This document shows positions 43,621 through 52,883 of a DNA stretch of 64,000 nucleotides, one piece after another; position 1 is the stretch's first letter; every line of letters begins with the position of its first letter. The position numbers and the translations under genes were made by a program. A model generated the notes under the pieces. That model was not told the origin of the DNA, did no database searches, and saw only the letters and a list, made by a program, of their open reading frames with translations. Source of the stretch: Bog-159 sp035602155 (GTDB lineage: Bacteria; Acidobacteriota; Terriglobia; Bryobacterales; Bryobacteraceae); NCBI GenBank assembly GCA_035602155.1, contig DATNMW010000006.1, forward strand, positions 28,608 through 92,607. The letters run 5' to 3'.

Positions 43621-44214
43621 GTGGCCCCGCAGTCAACTTTCACCTGCGCCCAGGATACCCTCCTGAGGAATCGGGAGATTGTTCAGCTTCGTGAGCGAAT
43701 ACGCTTGCTTGAACTGGAGAACGCAAGACTGAAGGAAAAGCGGGATTTCTTTCGACGAACACCAACGCTGGCGCAGGGGCTCAAAGGAGAGACTCTCATT
43801 GCGAAGCTTACGCATGGTGTTCAGACCGGCTATAAGGATCCGCACGACGTGACCGTGCCAACTGGCGCCCGACTTGAAGTGAAGTACAGCCATCTGAATG
43901 AGCCAAATAAGTTCAAGACAAAACGTTGGAATTGGCACAGTGTTTTGGGGAGCGCAAACAACAAACAGTACGAGTACCTTGTGTTGGTCGGCGAGAAAGA
44001 TGCGCGGTACGACGATCAGTATCCGGCCGACTTGTCCGATGTATTCTTCTTGGTACCTCGGTCGGAAGCGGACCACATTAAGACGGGGACCGACATTGCG
44101 ATCAACACCAACCTCGCGACGACAAGGGCGCCGAGGTCCTTGGCTTTGAAGCGGTATTTGGTTATGGAGAGAGATAGCTTCACGAATCTGCTTGATACCG
44201 TCGAAGTGGGTTAA
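43621..44214 (+). CDS. putative PD-(D/E)XK nuclease with N-terminal coiled coil
   Basis: A 197-residue protein from GTG 43621. Residues about 17-45 form a coiled coil (NREIVQLRERIRLLELENARLKEK). The following domain has LKGETLIAKLTHG (Glu in a helix), then HDVTVPTGARLEVKYSHLNEP, with the order E...D-x9-E-V-K of PD-(D/E)XK folds. Strand YEYLVLVGEKDARY and a C-terminal VFFLVPRSEAD follow. Base composition is visibly less GC-rich than the neighbours, so transfer is possible. No methylase or helicase is adjacent, so a solitary restriction or repair nuclease is inferred. Not recognised as a named family. Confidence 0.5.
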   Translation: MAPQSTFTCAQDTLLRNREIVQLRERIRLLELENARLKEKRDFFRRTPTLAQGLKGETLIAKLTHGVQTGYKDPHDVTVPTGARLEVKYSHLNEPNKFKTKRWNWHSVLGSANNKQYEYLVLVGEKDARYDDQYPADLSDVFFLVPRSEADHIKTGTDIAINTNLATTRAPRSLALKRYLVMERDSFTNLLDTVEVG

Positions 44215-44531
44215 CGGGCGAATGTCTGAGCCGTCGACGCGGAGATTCGGACCGTATTTGCAATCAACCTCTTGGCGATCCAGCAGCAAAGCAGCACGCG
44301 CAACTTCGTAGCCCGCCCCGGCGCATCGGGATGGCTCGCTCCACTCGAACGCAATTCAGAAGAGCGTATAGTCGCCATCTCGCTGACTGGAGCATCCGGG
44401 CCTACTGCTCCAGCCGCTTGAGACGCTACTCGGAAACTGGGTGGAAGGACCACAAGGACGAAACGAAAAACGCGCATGCGGCCTTTGATTGACCGGGGCA
44501 ACGCCGGTTACAATGGTCCAAGGGAGCCAAA
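44215..44531. other. gene-free gap
   Basis: 317 bases with only short low-quality frames. The left part, read on the minus strand, gives EVARAALLLDRQEVDCKYGP, which looks like coding debris. No tRNA, repeat or terminator was recognised. The promoter of the DUF433/DUF5615 pair must be near 44480-44530. Confidence 0.35.
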
Positions 44532-44771
44532 ATGCCAGCAGTCCACAGCTCGCTGTTAGAGCGGATCACGATTGATCCTGACGTGCGGTTCGGCAAACCC
44601 TGCATTCGCGGCCACCGGATCACCGCTCAGGAAATTCTGGAATGGCTCTCCAGTGGGGCGTCCCAGGAGCAAATCCTGGCCGACTATCCCCAACTTGAGC
44701 CGGATGACTTCCTCGCCGTGTACGCGTATGCCGCCGAATTGGCAGCCGGGGCCAAAGTCTCCGGGGGATGA
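44532..44771 (+). CDS. DUF433 antitoxin
   Basis: A 79-residue protein. LLERITIDPDVRFGKPCIRGHRITAQEILEWLSSGASQEQILADYPQLEPDD is the complete DUF433 domain, a HTH-like fold used as antitoxin. The ATG is at 44532; the stop overlaps the toxin start by 4 bases. Confidence 0.9.
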   Translation: MPAVHSSLLERITIDPDVRFGKPCIRGHRITAQEILEWLSSGASQEQILADYPQLEPDDFLAVYAYAAELAAGAKVSGG

Positions 44772-45097
44772 AGCTCCTCTTCGACGAAAGCCTGTCGCCT
44801 CGGCTGGTTTCCTTATTACGCGACCTCTTCCGTGAATCGGAGAGCGCGCTTCGAAATGGGCTTGCCCGTAGTGGTGATCGGAGGATTCTGGAACACGCTG
44901 CGGCGCATGGTTTCATCCTGGTCTCGACTGACAGCGATTTCGAGCGTCTCTTGCAGCAGTTCCCTGGCGCTAAAGTCGTCATTCTGCGTTCCTGCGATTA
45001 TCCAACCGAGATCGCGGCGGACGTGCTTCGCCGGAATGCGATCCGCATCGCCGAACTGCCTACTTCGCCGGATCAATTGATCGTTCTCGACCGGTAG
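44768..45097 (+). CDS. DUF5615 PIN-like toxin
   Basis: A 109-residue PIN-like protein. MKLLFDESLSPRLVSLLRDLF supplies the first Asp. RILEHAAAHGFILVSTDSDFERL gives the Asp-x-Asp pair typical of DUF5615/Mut7-like RNases. The DUF433-DUF5615 order is a standard toxin-antitoxin pair, and both genes are intact. Confidence 0.9.
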   Translation: MKLLFDESLSPRLVSLLRDLFRESESALRNGLARSGDRRILEHAAAHGFILVSTDSDFERLLQQFPGAKVVILRSCDYPTEIAADVLRRNAIRIAELPTSPDQLIVLDR

Positions 45098-45352
45098 TTT
45101 TCGATCCGAGATTGTCCGGCGCGAGACAGGTGCTGCCTTGTCCCCGCTGTTTACGAATTCCGGTCGGGCAACGCACGTGCACGGACTAGGCCTGTTCGGA
45201 GCCACATTGACGGGAACGCGCGACGGTTGCATTGGCCCTCCGTGGGTTCAGACTTCGCCTGCGAGAATGATCTCTCGCAGCATCCGCTGTTCGGACCGCC
45301 AGATTGCGTCAAATCCGCGGGCCGGGATTCCTCGCGTTATCATTGCGGATAG

Positions 45353-45838
45353 ATGGGACTTTTTCACGTTGGTTGCCGGGTCCTCAATCCGGTGACTTCC
45401 AAGTCAACCGCCATCCGGCGCCTGATGGTCGACACGGGCGCCGAGTCCACGTGGATCGACGCGACGGTATTGGAGGCGATCGGGATTGAGCGACGCAAGA
45501 AGGATCTCCAATTTCTGTTGGCGAACGGCCAGATCGTTACGCGCTCAGTTGGCTACGCCGTGCTTATGGTGGATAAGTCGGAGACCGTGGACGAAGTCGT
45601 TTTCTCCGAAGCAGGCGATCTTCAACTGCTCGGCGCGCGCGCTCTGGAAGGTCTGAATCTGCAAGTGGATGCTCGCCGGAAAAGGCTAGTGGCTGCCGGC
45701 CCGATCGTCAGTGCAGCCGCCGTGCCTCCGCGATTCGGACGGTTGGTGCAGGTTCCCGCGGGAACACCGAAGACTCGCGGAAAGACCCGGACGAATGGGC
45801 CGAAAAGGCCTCGGGACACCAAATTGAAGGCTCGATGA
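45353..45838 (+). CDS. retropepsin-like aspartic protease
   Basis: A 161-residue single-domain aspartyl protease. The active site is LMVDTGAESTWIDATVLEAIGI (D-T-G), followed by the flap/strand region KKDLQFLLANGQIVTRSVGYAVL and the hydrophobic-GxG-like DLQLLGARALEGLNLQVD. It would act as a homodimer. The C-terminal about 35 residues are basic and disordered (KTRGKTRTNGPKRPRDTKLKAR). No signal peptide. A perfect 7-bp hairpin lies upstream at 45260-45279. Confidence 0.75.
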   Translation: MGLFHVGCRVLNPVTSKSTAIRRLMVDTGAESTWIDATVLEAIGIERRKKDLQFLLANGQIVTRSVGYAVLMVDKSETVDEVVFSEAGDLQLLGARALEGLNLQVDARRKRLVAAGPIVSAAAVPPRFGRLVQVPAGTPKTRGKTRTNGPKRPRDTKLKAR

Positions 45839-46108
45839 GTGGCCAGAGGCCAGGTTTCAAGTTCATTTGACGGATCACGCGCGACGTCCGTCCGGAGTCC
45901 AGCCGCTTTTCCGCAGGTGCAGGTCGACCGCGAACGGGTCTGGCTTTTAGCCCACCGGCAGGCGGCCTGCAAGGGCCCCCTCGCGAGATGTCGCGAATCC
46001 GCGAGGCAAACCCGTCGGCACAGAGCGGACCACTCCGGCCTACCCATTCAGATTCTATGACATCCAATCGGTCTCGTAAATGCACTCACCACGGCCAAGG
46101 ATGCCTAT

Positions 46109-49100
46109 ATGTGGATCGTAAGAGTCGCTCTAAATCGTCCTTATACTTTCGTGGTGCTGGCCCTGCTGATTCTGCTGCTCAGCCCGCTGGTGATCCTGCG
46201 CACCCCTACCGACATCTTTCCGAATATCGGTATACCGGTGGTGAGCGTGATCTGGAACTACGACGGATTCCCTCCCCAGGAAATGTCGGACCGCATCGTC
46301 ACGATCACCGAGCGCACCATCACCACCACGGTCAACGACATCGAGCATATGGAGTCGCAATCCTATAACGGGATCGGAGTGATCAAGCTGTTCTTCCGGC
46401 CTTCCGTTACCATTGCGACGGCGTTGGCGCAGGTCACGTCAATTTGCCAAACGCAAATTCGGCAGCTGCCGCCGGGGACCACGCCTCCGCTGATTTTGAG
46501 CTATAGCGCGTCCACCGTGCCGGTGTTGCAGATCGGCCTGAGCAGCACGCGATTGAGCGAGCAGCAATTGTTCGATTTAGGCGCCAACACCATCCGCACG
46601 CAGTTGGCGACTGTGCAGGGCGCGTCCGTTCCCTGGCCGTATGGCGGCAAGCAGCGTCTGGTTTCAATCGATATCGATTCGCCGGCCCTGCAAGCCAAAG
46701 GCCTCTCGCCCACCGACGTAGTGAACGCGGTCAACGCCGAAAACCTGATTCTGCCGTCTGGAACGGCGAAGCTCGGGCCGCTGGAATATCAGGTGGAAAT
46801 GAACGGCAGCACGCAGACTATCAACGAGCTGAACGATCTGCCGGTGAAGACGGCCAACGGTGCGACCATCTACATACGCGACGTGGCGCACGTGCGCGAC
46901 GGCTTCTCGCCGCAGACCAACGTGGTCCGGCAGGACGGCCATCGCAGCGCGTTGCTCAGTGTCTACAAAACGGGCTCGGCGTCCACGCTGACGATCGTAA
47001 ATGACGTGCGTGCGGCGTTGCAAACCATGGCGCCCGCCTTGCCGCCGGAACTCAAGGTAACGCCGCTGTTCGACCAATCCATTTTCGTGCGCGCGGCCGT
47101 CCAAGGCGTCATTCGCGAAGCGCTTACCGCGGCCTGCCTGACGGCCGCCATGATCCTGCTTTTCCTGGGCAACTGGCGCAGCACTCTGATCATCGCCATT
47201 TCGATTCCGCTGGCCATCCTGGTTTCGGTGATTTGCCTCAGCGCGCTGGGCGAAACCATGAACCTGATGACTTTGGGAGGGCTGGCGCTGGCTGTCGGAA
47301 TCCTGGTGGACGACGCCACCGTGGAGATCGAGAACATCGAGCGCAACCGCCTGCTCGGGAAAGAGCTGCGCGAGGCCATTCTGCACGGGGCGCAGGAGAT
47401 CGCCGTGCCGGCCTTCGTTTCCACGCTGTGCATCTGCATCGTTTTCGTGCCCATGTTTTTCCTCAGCGGAGTCACGCGCTTCCTCTTCGTGCCGCTGGCC
47501 GAAGCTGTGATCTTCGCCATGCTGGCTTCTTATCTTTTGTCCCGAACGCTGGTGCCGACCATGGTGATGTTTCTCCTGCGGCATCACAACTTGCACCAGC
47601 AGCCGGGTGTGTTTGGGCGATTTCACCAGCGGTTTGAGAACGCCTTCGAGCGCTTGCGCGACAGCTACCGGAACGCGCTGGAGGCCTGCGTGCGGCACGG
47701 AGGATGGTTCGTCACCGCATTCCTGGCGCTGTGCCTGGCGTCCCTTGGCTTCGTTTTCGTGCTGGGCCAGGACCTTTTTCCGCAAGTGGATGCCGGCTTG
47801 ATGCGACTGCATGTGCGCGCGCGTACCGGCCTGCGCATCGAAGAGACCGCACGCCTTACCGACCAGATCGAAAACACGATCCGCACCATGATCCCGGCCG
47901 GCGAGCTGGACACCATTCTCGACAACATCGGTCTGCCCTACAGCGGCATCAATCTCTCCTACAGCAACGCGGGAACCATCGGTACGCCGGACGCGGAGAT
48001 CCTGGTCTCGCTCAAGGAAGGCCACCGGCCAACTCCGGAGTATGTGAAGCTGCTGCGGGAGGAATTGCCGCGGCGCTTCCCGTCCACTCAATTCTTCTTC
48101 CAGCCTGCGGACATCGTCACGCAGATCCTCAACTTCGGCGTGCCCGCGCCCATCGACGTGCGGATCGCAGGTAGCGACCAACTGGGCAATTATAACGTGG
48201 CCCGGCAATTGGCCAATCGGATTCGCGCCATCCCGGGAGCCGTGGACGTGCATGTGCAGCAGGCCTACGACTCTCCCACGTTGCATCTGGATGTGGATCG
48301 GACTTTCGCGCAATCCGTGGGACTCAGCCAGCGCGACGTGGCAGACAATCTTTTGGTCTCCCTAAGCTCCAGCTTTCAGACGTCACCCACGTTCTGGCTC
48401 AATCCGAAGAATGGAATCAGCTACAACGTGGCTGTACAGACGCCGCAGTATCGCGTGGATTCGGTGAAGGCGCTGCTGGACACACCCATCCGCACCCCGG
48501 CTTCGCGCGATCCGCAGATCCTCGGAAACCTGGCATCGTTTCGCCACGGGAGCCAGCCCGCCGTGATTTCGCACTACGATGTGCAGCCCCTGGTGGACGT
48601 ATTCGCCTCGGTGCAGGGGCGGGACCTGGGCGGCGTGGCGCGCGATGTCCGCGCCGTGACCGAGCGGGTCCAAAAGCAGCTTCCGCGGGGCAGCCACCTC
48701 ACTATCAGCGGCCAGGTATCCACCATGTCGCAGTCGTTTATCGGACTGGGCGCCGGATTGGCGATGGCCATGGTGCTCGCCTACCTGTTGATCGTGGTGA
48801 ATTTCCAATCGTGGCTGGACCCGTTCATCATCATCACCGCGCTGCCCGGCGCCTTGGCTGGAATCACCTGGGCCCTCCTGCTGACTCATACAACTTTGAA
48901 CGTGCCGTCCCTCACCGGCGCCATTATGTGCGTGGGTGTGGCGACCGCCAACAGTATCCTGATGGTTTCGTTCGCCCGTGAACGAATGGATGAAGGGATG
49001 CCGGCGCGCGAGGCCGCCGCGGCAGCCGGGCATACGCGCATGCGGCCGGTCTTGATGACCGCGCTGGCCATGATCATCGGCATGGCGCCCATGGCGATGG

Positions 49101-49255
49101 GACTCGGCGAAGGCGGAGAGCAGAACGCGCCGCTGGGGCGGGCCGTGATCGGCGGGTTGCTTTTCGCTACCGTTGCGACACTGTTCTTCGTGCCCACGGT
49201 CTTCGGCATGATCCACGGAGCCCGAGAGCGCAAATCTTCATCGAATGGAGAGTGA
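46109..49255 (+). CDS. RND efflux permease (HAE-1-like)
   Basis: A 1048-residue inner-membrane antiporter. It starts MWIVRVALNRPYTFVVLALLI (TM1) and has a large periplasmic loop. The TM4 proton-relay motif is GILVDDATVEIENIERNRLL, with Asp-Asp at about residues 401-402, as in AcrB D407/D408. The second half repeats the layout (SFIGLGAGLAMAMVLAYLLIVVNFQSW, then TAMTALAMIIG-type TM11, MAPMAMGLGEGGEQNAPLGRAVIGG). The permease gene comes first in the operon, followed by the adaptor and outer-membrane channel. Confidence 0.93.
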   Translation: MWIVRVALNRPYTFVVLALLILLLSPLVILRTPTDIFPNIGIPVVSVIWNYDGFPPQEMSDRIVTITERTITTTVNDIEHMESQSYNGIGVIKLFFRPSVTIATALAQVTSICQTQIRQLPPGTTPPLILSYSASTVPVLQIGLSSTRLSEQQLFDLGANTIRTQLATVQGASVPWPYGGKQRLVSIDIDSPALQAKGLSPTDVVNAVNAENLILPSGTAKLGPLEYQVEMNGSTQTINELNDLPVKTANGATIYIRDVAHVRDGFSPQTNVVRQDGHRSALLSVYKTGSASTLTIVNDVRAALQTMAPALPPELKVTPLFDQSIFVRAAVQGVIREALTAACLTAAMILLFLGNWRSTLIIAISIPLAILVSVICLSALGETMNLMTLGGLALAVGILVDDATVEIENIERNRLLGKELREAILHGAQEIAVPAFVSTLCICIVFVPMFFLSGVTRFLFVPLAEAVIFAMLASYLLSRTLVPTMVMFLLRHHNLHQQPGVFGRFHQRFENAFERLRDSYRNALEACVRHGGWFVTAFLALCLASLGFVFVLGQDLFPQVDAGLMRLHVRARTGLRIEETARLTDQIENTIRTMIPAGELDTILDNIGLPYSGINLSYSNAGTIGTPDAEILVSLKEGHRPTPEYVKLLREELPRRFPSTQFFFQPADIVTQILNFGVPAPIDVRIAGSDQLGNYNVARQLANRIRAIPGAVDVHVQQAYDSPTLHLDVDRTFAQSVGLSQRDVADNLLVSLSSSFQTSPTFWLNPKNGISYNVAVQTPQYRVDSVKALLDTPIRTPASRDPQILGNLASFRHGSQPAVISHYDVQPLVDVFASVQGRDLGGVARDVRAVTERVQKQLPRGSHLTISGQVSTMSQSFIGLGAGLAMAMVLAYLLIVVNFQSWLDPFIIITALPGALAGITWALLLTHTTLNVPSLTGAIMCVGVATANSILMVSFARERMDEGMPAREAAAAAGHTRMRPVLMTALAMIIGMAPMAMGLGEGGEQNAPLGRAVIGGLLFATVATLFFVPTVFGMIHGARERKSSSNGE

Positions 49256-49259
49256 ACTT

Positions 49260-50468
49260 ATGTCTGCCCAAGAGATACCCATACTCGATCCGGAACCGGA
49301 AACCGAAAACAAGCCAGCACCTGCGACCAAACGTTGGATGGTGGCTGCGCTGATTGCGGTGGTGTGCTTATTCGCCGCCGGCGCGCTCAGCATCAAGGCA
49401 CGAGCCAAGGAACAGGTGGCGTTGTCCGGGGAAACCGCACGCCTGGCGGTGACCACGGTATCGGCCGGCTACCCGAAGCCCGAGCCGCGCTCGAACGAAC
49501 TGGAATTGCCAGGCAGCGTGCAGGCATACACGGAGTCGCCCATTTACGCGCGCACCAACGGCTATCTGCTGCATTGGTACAAAGACATCGGCGCGACGGT
49601 GGAGAAGGGCGAGTTGCTGGCCGACCTGGATACGCCCGAAGTGGACCAGGAGCTCTCGCAAGCGCAGGCTGCCCGCCAGCAGATGGTCGCGGCGCTGGAC
49701 TTGGCGCGCACCAGCGCCGACCGCTGGCGCGAATTGCGCCGCACCGACTCGGTCTCGCAACAGGAGCTGGACCAGAGGACCAGCGACTACGCACAGGCGC
49801 AAGCGAATATGGCCGCCGCCGATGCCAACGTCCGGCGGCTGCAGCAGCTTGAATCGTTCAAGCACGTTTACGCTCCGTTCGCGGGCGTGCTTACGCGGCG
49901 CAACGTGGACATCGGGGCGTTGGTGAACGCCGGCAACGGGGGATCGGGCAAGGAACTGTTCAATCTTGCGCTGATCGATCCGCTGCGCGTATATGTGAGC
50001 ATTCCGGAAGCCGATGCCCCATCCATACGGGTGGGGATGCGGGCCTGGATCGCACTGGCCGAATTTCCGGCATCGCGGTTCGGCGGGACCGTAGTGCGGA
50101 CGGCCAATGCCATCGATCAAAACACGCGCACGCTGCTGACCGAGGTGGATGTCCCGAACAGGGCTGGGCGGCTGTTGCCGGGCGCATACGCTCAAGTCCA
50201 TTTTGAAGTGCCGGTGAACGGCAGCCGCCTATCGGTGCCATCGAGCGCCATGCTGTTCCGGTCCGAAGGGCCGAGCGTGGCCGTGGTGGGGCCGGGCGAT
50301 CGGATACAACTGCGTCCCATTGTGATCGGACGCGATTTTGGCACGAGCCTGGAAATTCTGCAAGGCGTCCGGGCGAACGATCGCGTGGTGCAGAATCCCC
50401 CCGACTCGCTCGAAGCCGGACAAGCGGTGCGCGTCGTCGCGGATGGCTTGGAACGGAAGCCGTCATGA
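49260..50468 (+). CDS. RND periplasmic adaptor (membrane fusion protein)
   Basis: A 402-residue adaptor. ATG 49260 is preferred to 49245 because GGAGAG lies 9 bases before it and the earlier one overlaps the permease stop. A single N-terminal anchor (WMVAALIAVVCLFAAGALSI) is followed by the lipoyl/barrel-sandwich motif GYLLHWYKDIGATVEKGELLADLDTPEVDQEL. A coiled-coil hairpin (LSQAQAARQQMVAALDLART) and a beta-barrel (VPNRAGRLLPGAYAQVHFEV) complete the layout. It links the permease to the outer-membrane channel. Confidence 0.92.
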   Translation: MSAQEIPILDPEPETENKPAPATKRWMVAALIAVVCLFAAGALSIKARAKEQVALSGETARLAVTTVSAGYPKPEPRSNELELPGSVQAYTESPIYARTNGYLLHWYKDIGATVEKGELLADLDTPEVDQELSQAQAARQQMVAALDLARTSADRWRELRRTDSVSQQELDQRTSDYAQAQANMAAADANVRRLQQLESFKHVYAPFAGVLTRRNVDIGALVNAGNGGSGKELFNLALIDPLRVYVSIPEADAPSIRVGMRAWIALAEFPASRFGGTVVRTANAIDQNTRTLLTEVDVPNRAGRLLPGAYAQVHFEVPVNGSRLSVPSSAMLFRSEGPSVAVVGPGDRIQLRPIVIGRDFGTSLEILQGVRANDRVVQNPPDSLEAGQAVRVVADGLERKPS

Positions 50469-51934
50469 GACGCGCGTGCGCCGCGGGAATCACCGCGCTG
50501 ACAATCCTGCTGGCCGCCTGCCATCCCGTCGGGCCGGATTACCACACGCCTCCGGCGCCGCAACCCGCGGCATGGCACACGGAAGGACCCTGGCGGCCGG
50601 GCGATCCGAAAGATCAAATCCCGAAAGGCGCCTGGTGGGGGATCTTCCACGACGCCGAGCTGGATCGCCTGGAGACCGCCGTGCTGGCATCCAATCAGGA
50701 CTTGGTGTCGGCGGCTGCGCGGTTGCAACAGGCGCGCGCGCTGGCTTCGGTGGCCATCAGTAACTTCTACCCGCAAGCCGGCGTTTCGCCTTCGTATCAG
50801 AGGTTTCGGCTCTCGGCAAATCGTCCGTCCCTGGGCGGTGTAGTGGACGGACCCATCACTCAAAACGCTTGGAATTTACCGTTCGCCCTGAGTTACGAGC
50901 CGGATCTTTTCGGGCGCACCAGGCGCAGCGTGGAGGCCGCCAACGCGTCGTACCAAGCCGCCGGTGCGGACTTCGAAAATGTGGAACTGGTGCTGACCGC
51001 GGAAGCCGCCGCCGATTACTTCACTTTGTGTGAGGTGGATGCGGAGATCCGCATTCTGGACGACACGGTCGCGGCCATGGAGAAGGCCACGGCCCTGGTG
51101 CAGAACCGTCACGATGGCGGAGTCGCCTCCGGTCTGGACCTGGCGCAGGAACAGGCATTGCTGGACGCCACCCGGACGCAAGCCACCCTGGAGCGGCAAC
51201 TGCGCGCGAACTACGAGCACGCGCTGGCGGTATTGTGCGGGGCGCCGGCTCCGGACTTCCGTATGCCGGCAGGCTCGCTGCAGAAATATCTTCCGGCGGT
51301 CCCGACCGGCGTGCCGTCCGACGTGCTGGAGCGCCGTCCGGATATCGCGCGGCAGGAGCGGCTGATGGCTGCGGCCAATGCCCAAATCGGCGTCGCCAAG
51401 TCGGCCTACTATCCGAGCCTGCGACTGGCGGCCAGTGCCGGGCTCGAGAGTACCGGCATCGGCAACTTGTTCTCGCTGCCCAGTTCGCTGTGGGCAGTCG
51501 GCGCGACGCTGGCCCAGCCGCTGTTGTCCGGGGGCCGCATCCGCGCCGGTGTGGATTTCGCGAACGCGGGTTACCAGGACTCCGTAGCGCAATACCGCCA
51601 GACGGTGCTGGTGGCGTTTCAGGAAGTCGAGGATGCATTGGCCGGACTGGAAGTGTTTGGGGGTGCCGCGAAGTCGCAGGACACCGCCGTCGCGGACTCC
51701 CAGCGCGCGCTGAATATCGCGCTGAATCGTTATACCGGCGGGCTGGTCACGTATCTCGATGTGGTCACGGCCCAGCAGAGCCTGCTTTCGAACCAACGCG
51801 AGGCCGCGCAGATACAAGGCGGCCAATTGGTGGCTTCGGTAATGTTGGTGAAAGCGCTCGGCGGCGGATGGGACGCCCACAGCCTTGCCGATATTTCTGT
51901 CAAGCCCAGCCTGAAGACGGCTTTCATGCCCTAA
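50465..51934 (+). CDS. outer-membrane efflux lipoprotein (NodT/OprM type)
   Basis: A 489-residue TolC-like channel. The lipobox is LTILLAACHPVGPDY (Cys about 19), followed by the OprM-family start PAAWWxxFxDxxLDxL (GAWWGIFHDAELDRLE). Two repeats of the OEP domain each hold long helices (ASNQDLVSAAARLQQARALA and RRPDIARQERLMAAANAQIG). The start overlaps the adaptor stop by 4 bases. Completes the tripartite pump; no local regulator precedes the operon. Confidence 0.93.
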   Translation: MRRACAAGITALTILLAACHPVGPDYHTPPAPQPAAWHTEGPWRPGDPKDQIPKGAWWGIFHDAELDRLETAVLASNQDLVSAAARLQQARALASVAISNFYPQAGVSPSYQRFRLSANRPSLGGVVDGPITQNAWNLPFALSYEPDLFGRTRRSVEAANASYQAAGADFENVELVLTAEAAADYFTLCEVDAEIRILDDTVAAMEKATALVQNRHDGGVASGLDLAQEQALLDATRTQATLERQLRANYEHALAVLCGAPAPDFRMPAGSLQKYLPAVPTGVPSDVLERRPDIARQERLMAAANAQIGVAKSAYYPSLRLAASAGLESTGIGNLFSLPSSLWAVGATLAQPLLSGGRIRAGVDFANAGYQDSVAQYRQTVLVAFQEVEDALAGLEVFGGAAKSQDTAVADSQRALNIALNRYTGGLVTYLDVVTAQQSLLSNQREAAQIQGGQLVASVMLVKALGGGWDAHSLADISVKPSLKTAFMP

Positions 51935-51941
51935 ACATAGC

Positions 51942-51958
51942 CAAGGGCTGCGCCCTTG
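51942..51958 (+). terminator. weak hairpin after efflux operon
   Basis: CAAGGGC-TGC-GCCCTTG, a 7-bp perfect stem 7 bases after the stop codon, but no T run follows. It may be an RNA 3'-end protector rather than an intrinsic terminator. Confidence 0.35.
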
Positions 51959-52066
51959 AAATCCCAAGGAGAGGCATCCGGGTGTTCACAGACGCTGGTG
52001 ATTGATTCCACCGGTCGCCGTGATCCATGATGTTGGTATCCAGCCAAACATCTGAGGAGACGACCG

Positions 52067-52883
52067 ATGGAAACCTTCGCGAAGCTCTTTGAACGCTTCC
52101 TGTTCTTTGTATATCAATGTTTCGACTGCATTGTCATTCAGGGATACCTGCCGCTGCTGAGTCGTTCCGAACACATCGTGTATTTCTTCCGCGATGTGCA
52201 CGGGATATATCCGATCACCCCGCAAGCTCTGGCCAAACGCACCCCGGAATACCGGGGATGGGTGGAGGGCTACGCCCGCAATCACAAGGTTCCCATTATG
52301 AGTCCGGAGAAGGACGAAAGCAACGAGGAGTTCGTCCGGCCTCATCTACAGCGCATGGAACGTCAGAACCGGCACGGGGTATACTTCATCATCCTGAGCA
52401 TGGAGATGGGCAGGACGTTTTGCTCGCTCCCGCCGAAATATCCTACCGACGACCCGGACTATCGCATCATCCGGTCGCGGCGATCCCGCCACCTGCATTA
52501 TTACTTCTACATCCGCGATCCAGTGCTCGGCCCACTGGCCATGTGCGTCAGTACCTACCTCCCGTTTCAGAGCACCTACTACCTGAACGGCCACCATTTC
52601 ATCGAGATCGAACTGCGCCGCCAAGGAGTGACGTTCCGAAAAGACGACAACGCGTTCCTCTCCACCACGGACCCAAAGGCACTCCAAGCCACCGCCGACA
52701 AGCTGAGTTCTGCCACCATCGAAAAGCGCTTGAACCCACTGGAGCTGGCTGCTATGTCCCAAGTTTTCCGAGAAGGACCGCAAAGCTGTAGACTTGCGCC
52801 GCGCCTACTCCATCAAAGATCTTCGAGCAGTCCTGCGAGATGGGCTTGTTCCGCCTGGCCGCCGATAAGGTGGCCTACATCTT
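52067..52883 (+). pseudogene. N-terminal part of uncharacterised multi-copy protein
   Basis: ATG 52067 behind GAGGAGACG reads METFAKLFERFLFFVYQCFD, then GYARNHKVPIMSPEKDESNE, RQNRHGVYFIILSMEMGRTF, RSRHLHYYFYIRDPVLGPLA, FQSTYYLNGHHFIEIELRRQ and RKDDNAFLSTTDP. The frame breaks near 52745 (PKFSEKDRKAVDLRRAYSIK in frame 2, then KIFEQSCEMGLFRLAADKVAYIF in frame 3). A piece around 'YCRNFIF' appears deleted. It ends at about 52883, where AKR sequence begins. The missing second half is at 32947-33486. Family known to me only as an uncharacterised repeated protein. Confidence 0.7.

Noticed and set aside
44211..44501. 96-residue minus frame after the nuclease-like gene
   Set aside because: No ribosome site or domain; low-complexity middle.
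46664..48313. 549-residue antisense frame opposite the RND permease
   Set aside because: It is a mirror of a GC-rich gene with strong third-base bias; the product is His/Arg/Gln-rich with no domain, while the sense strand encodes a full RND protein.
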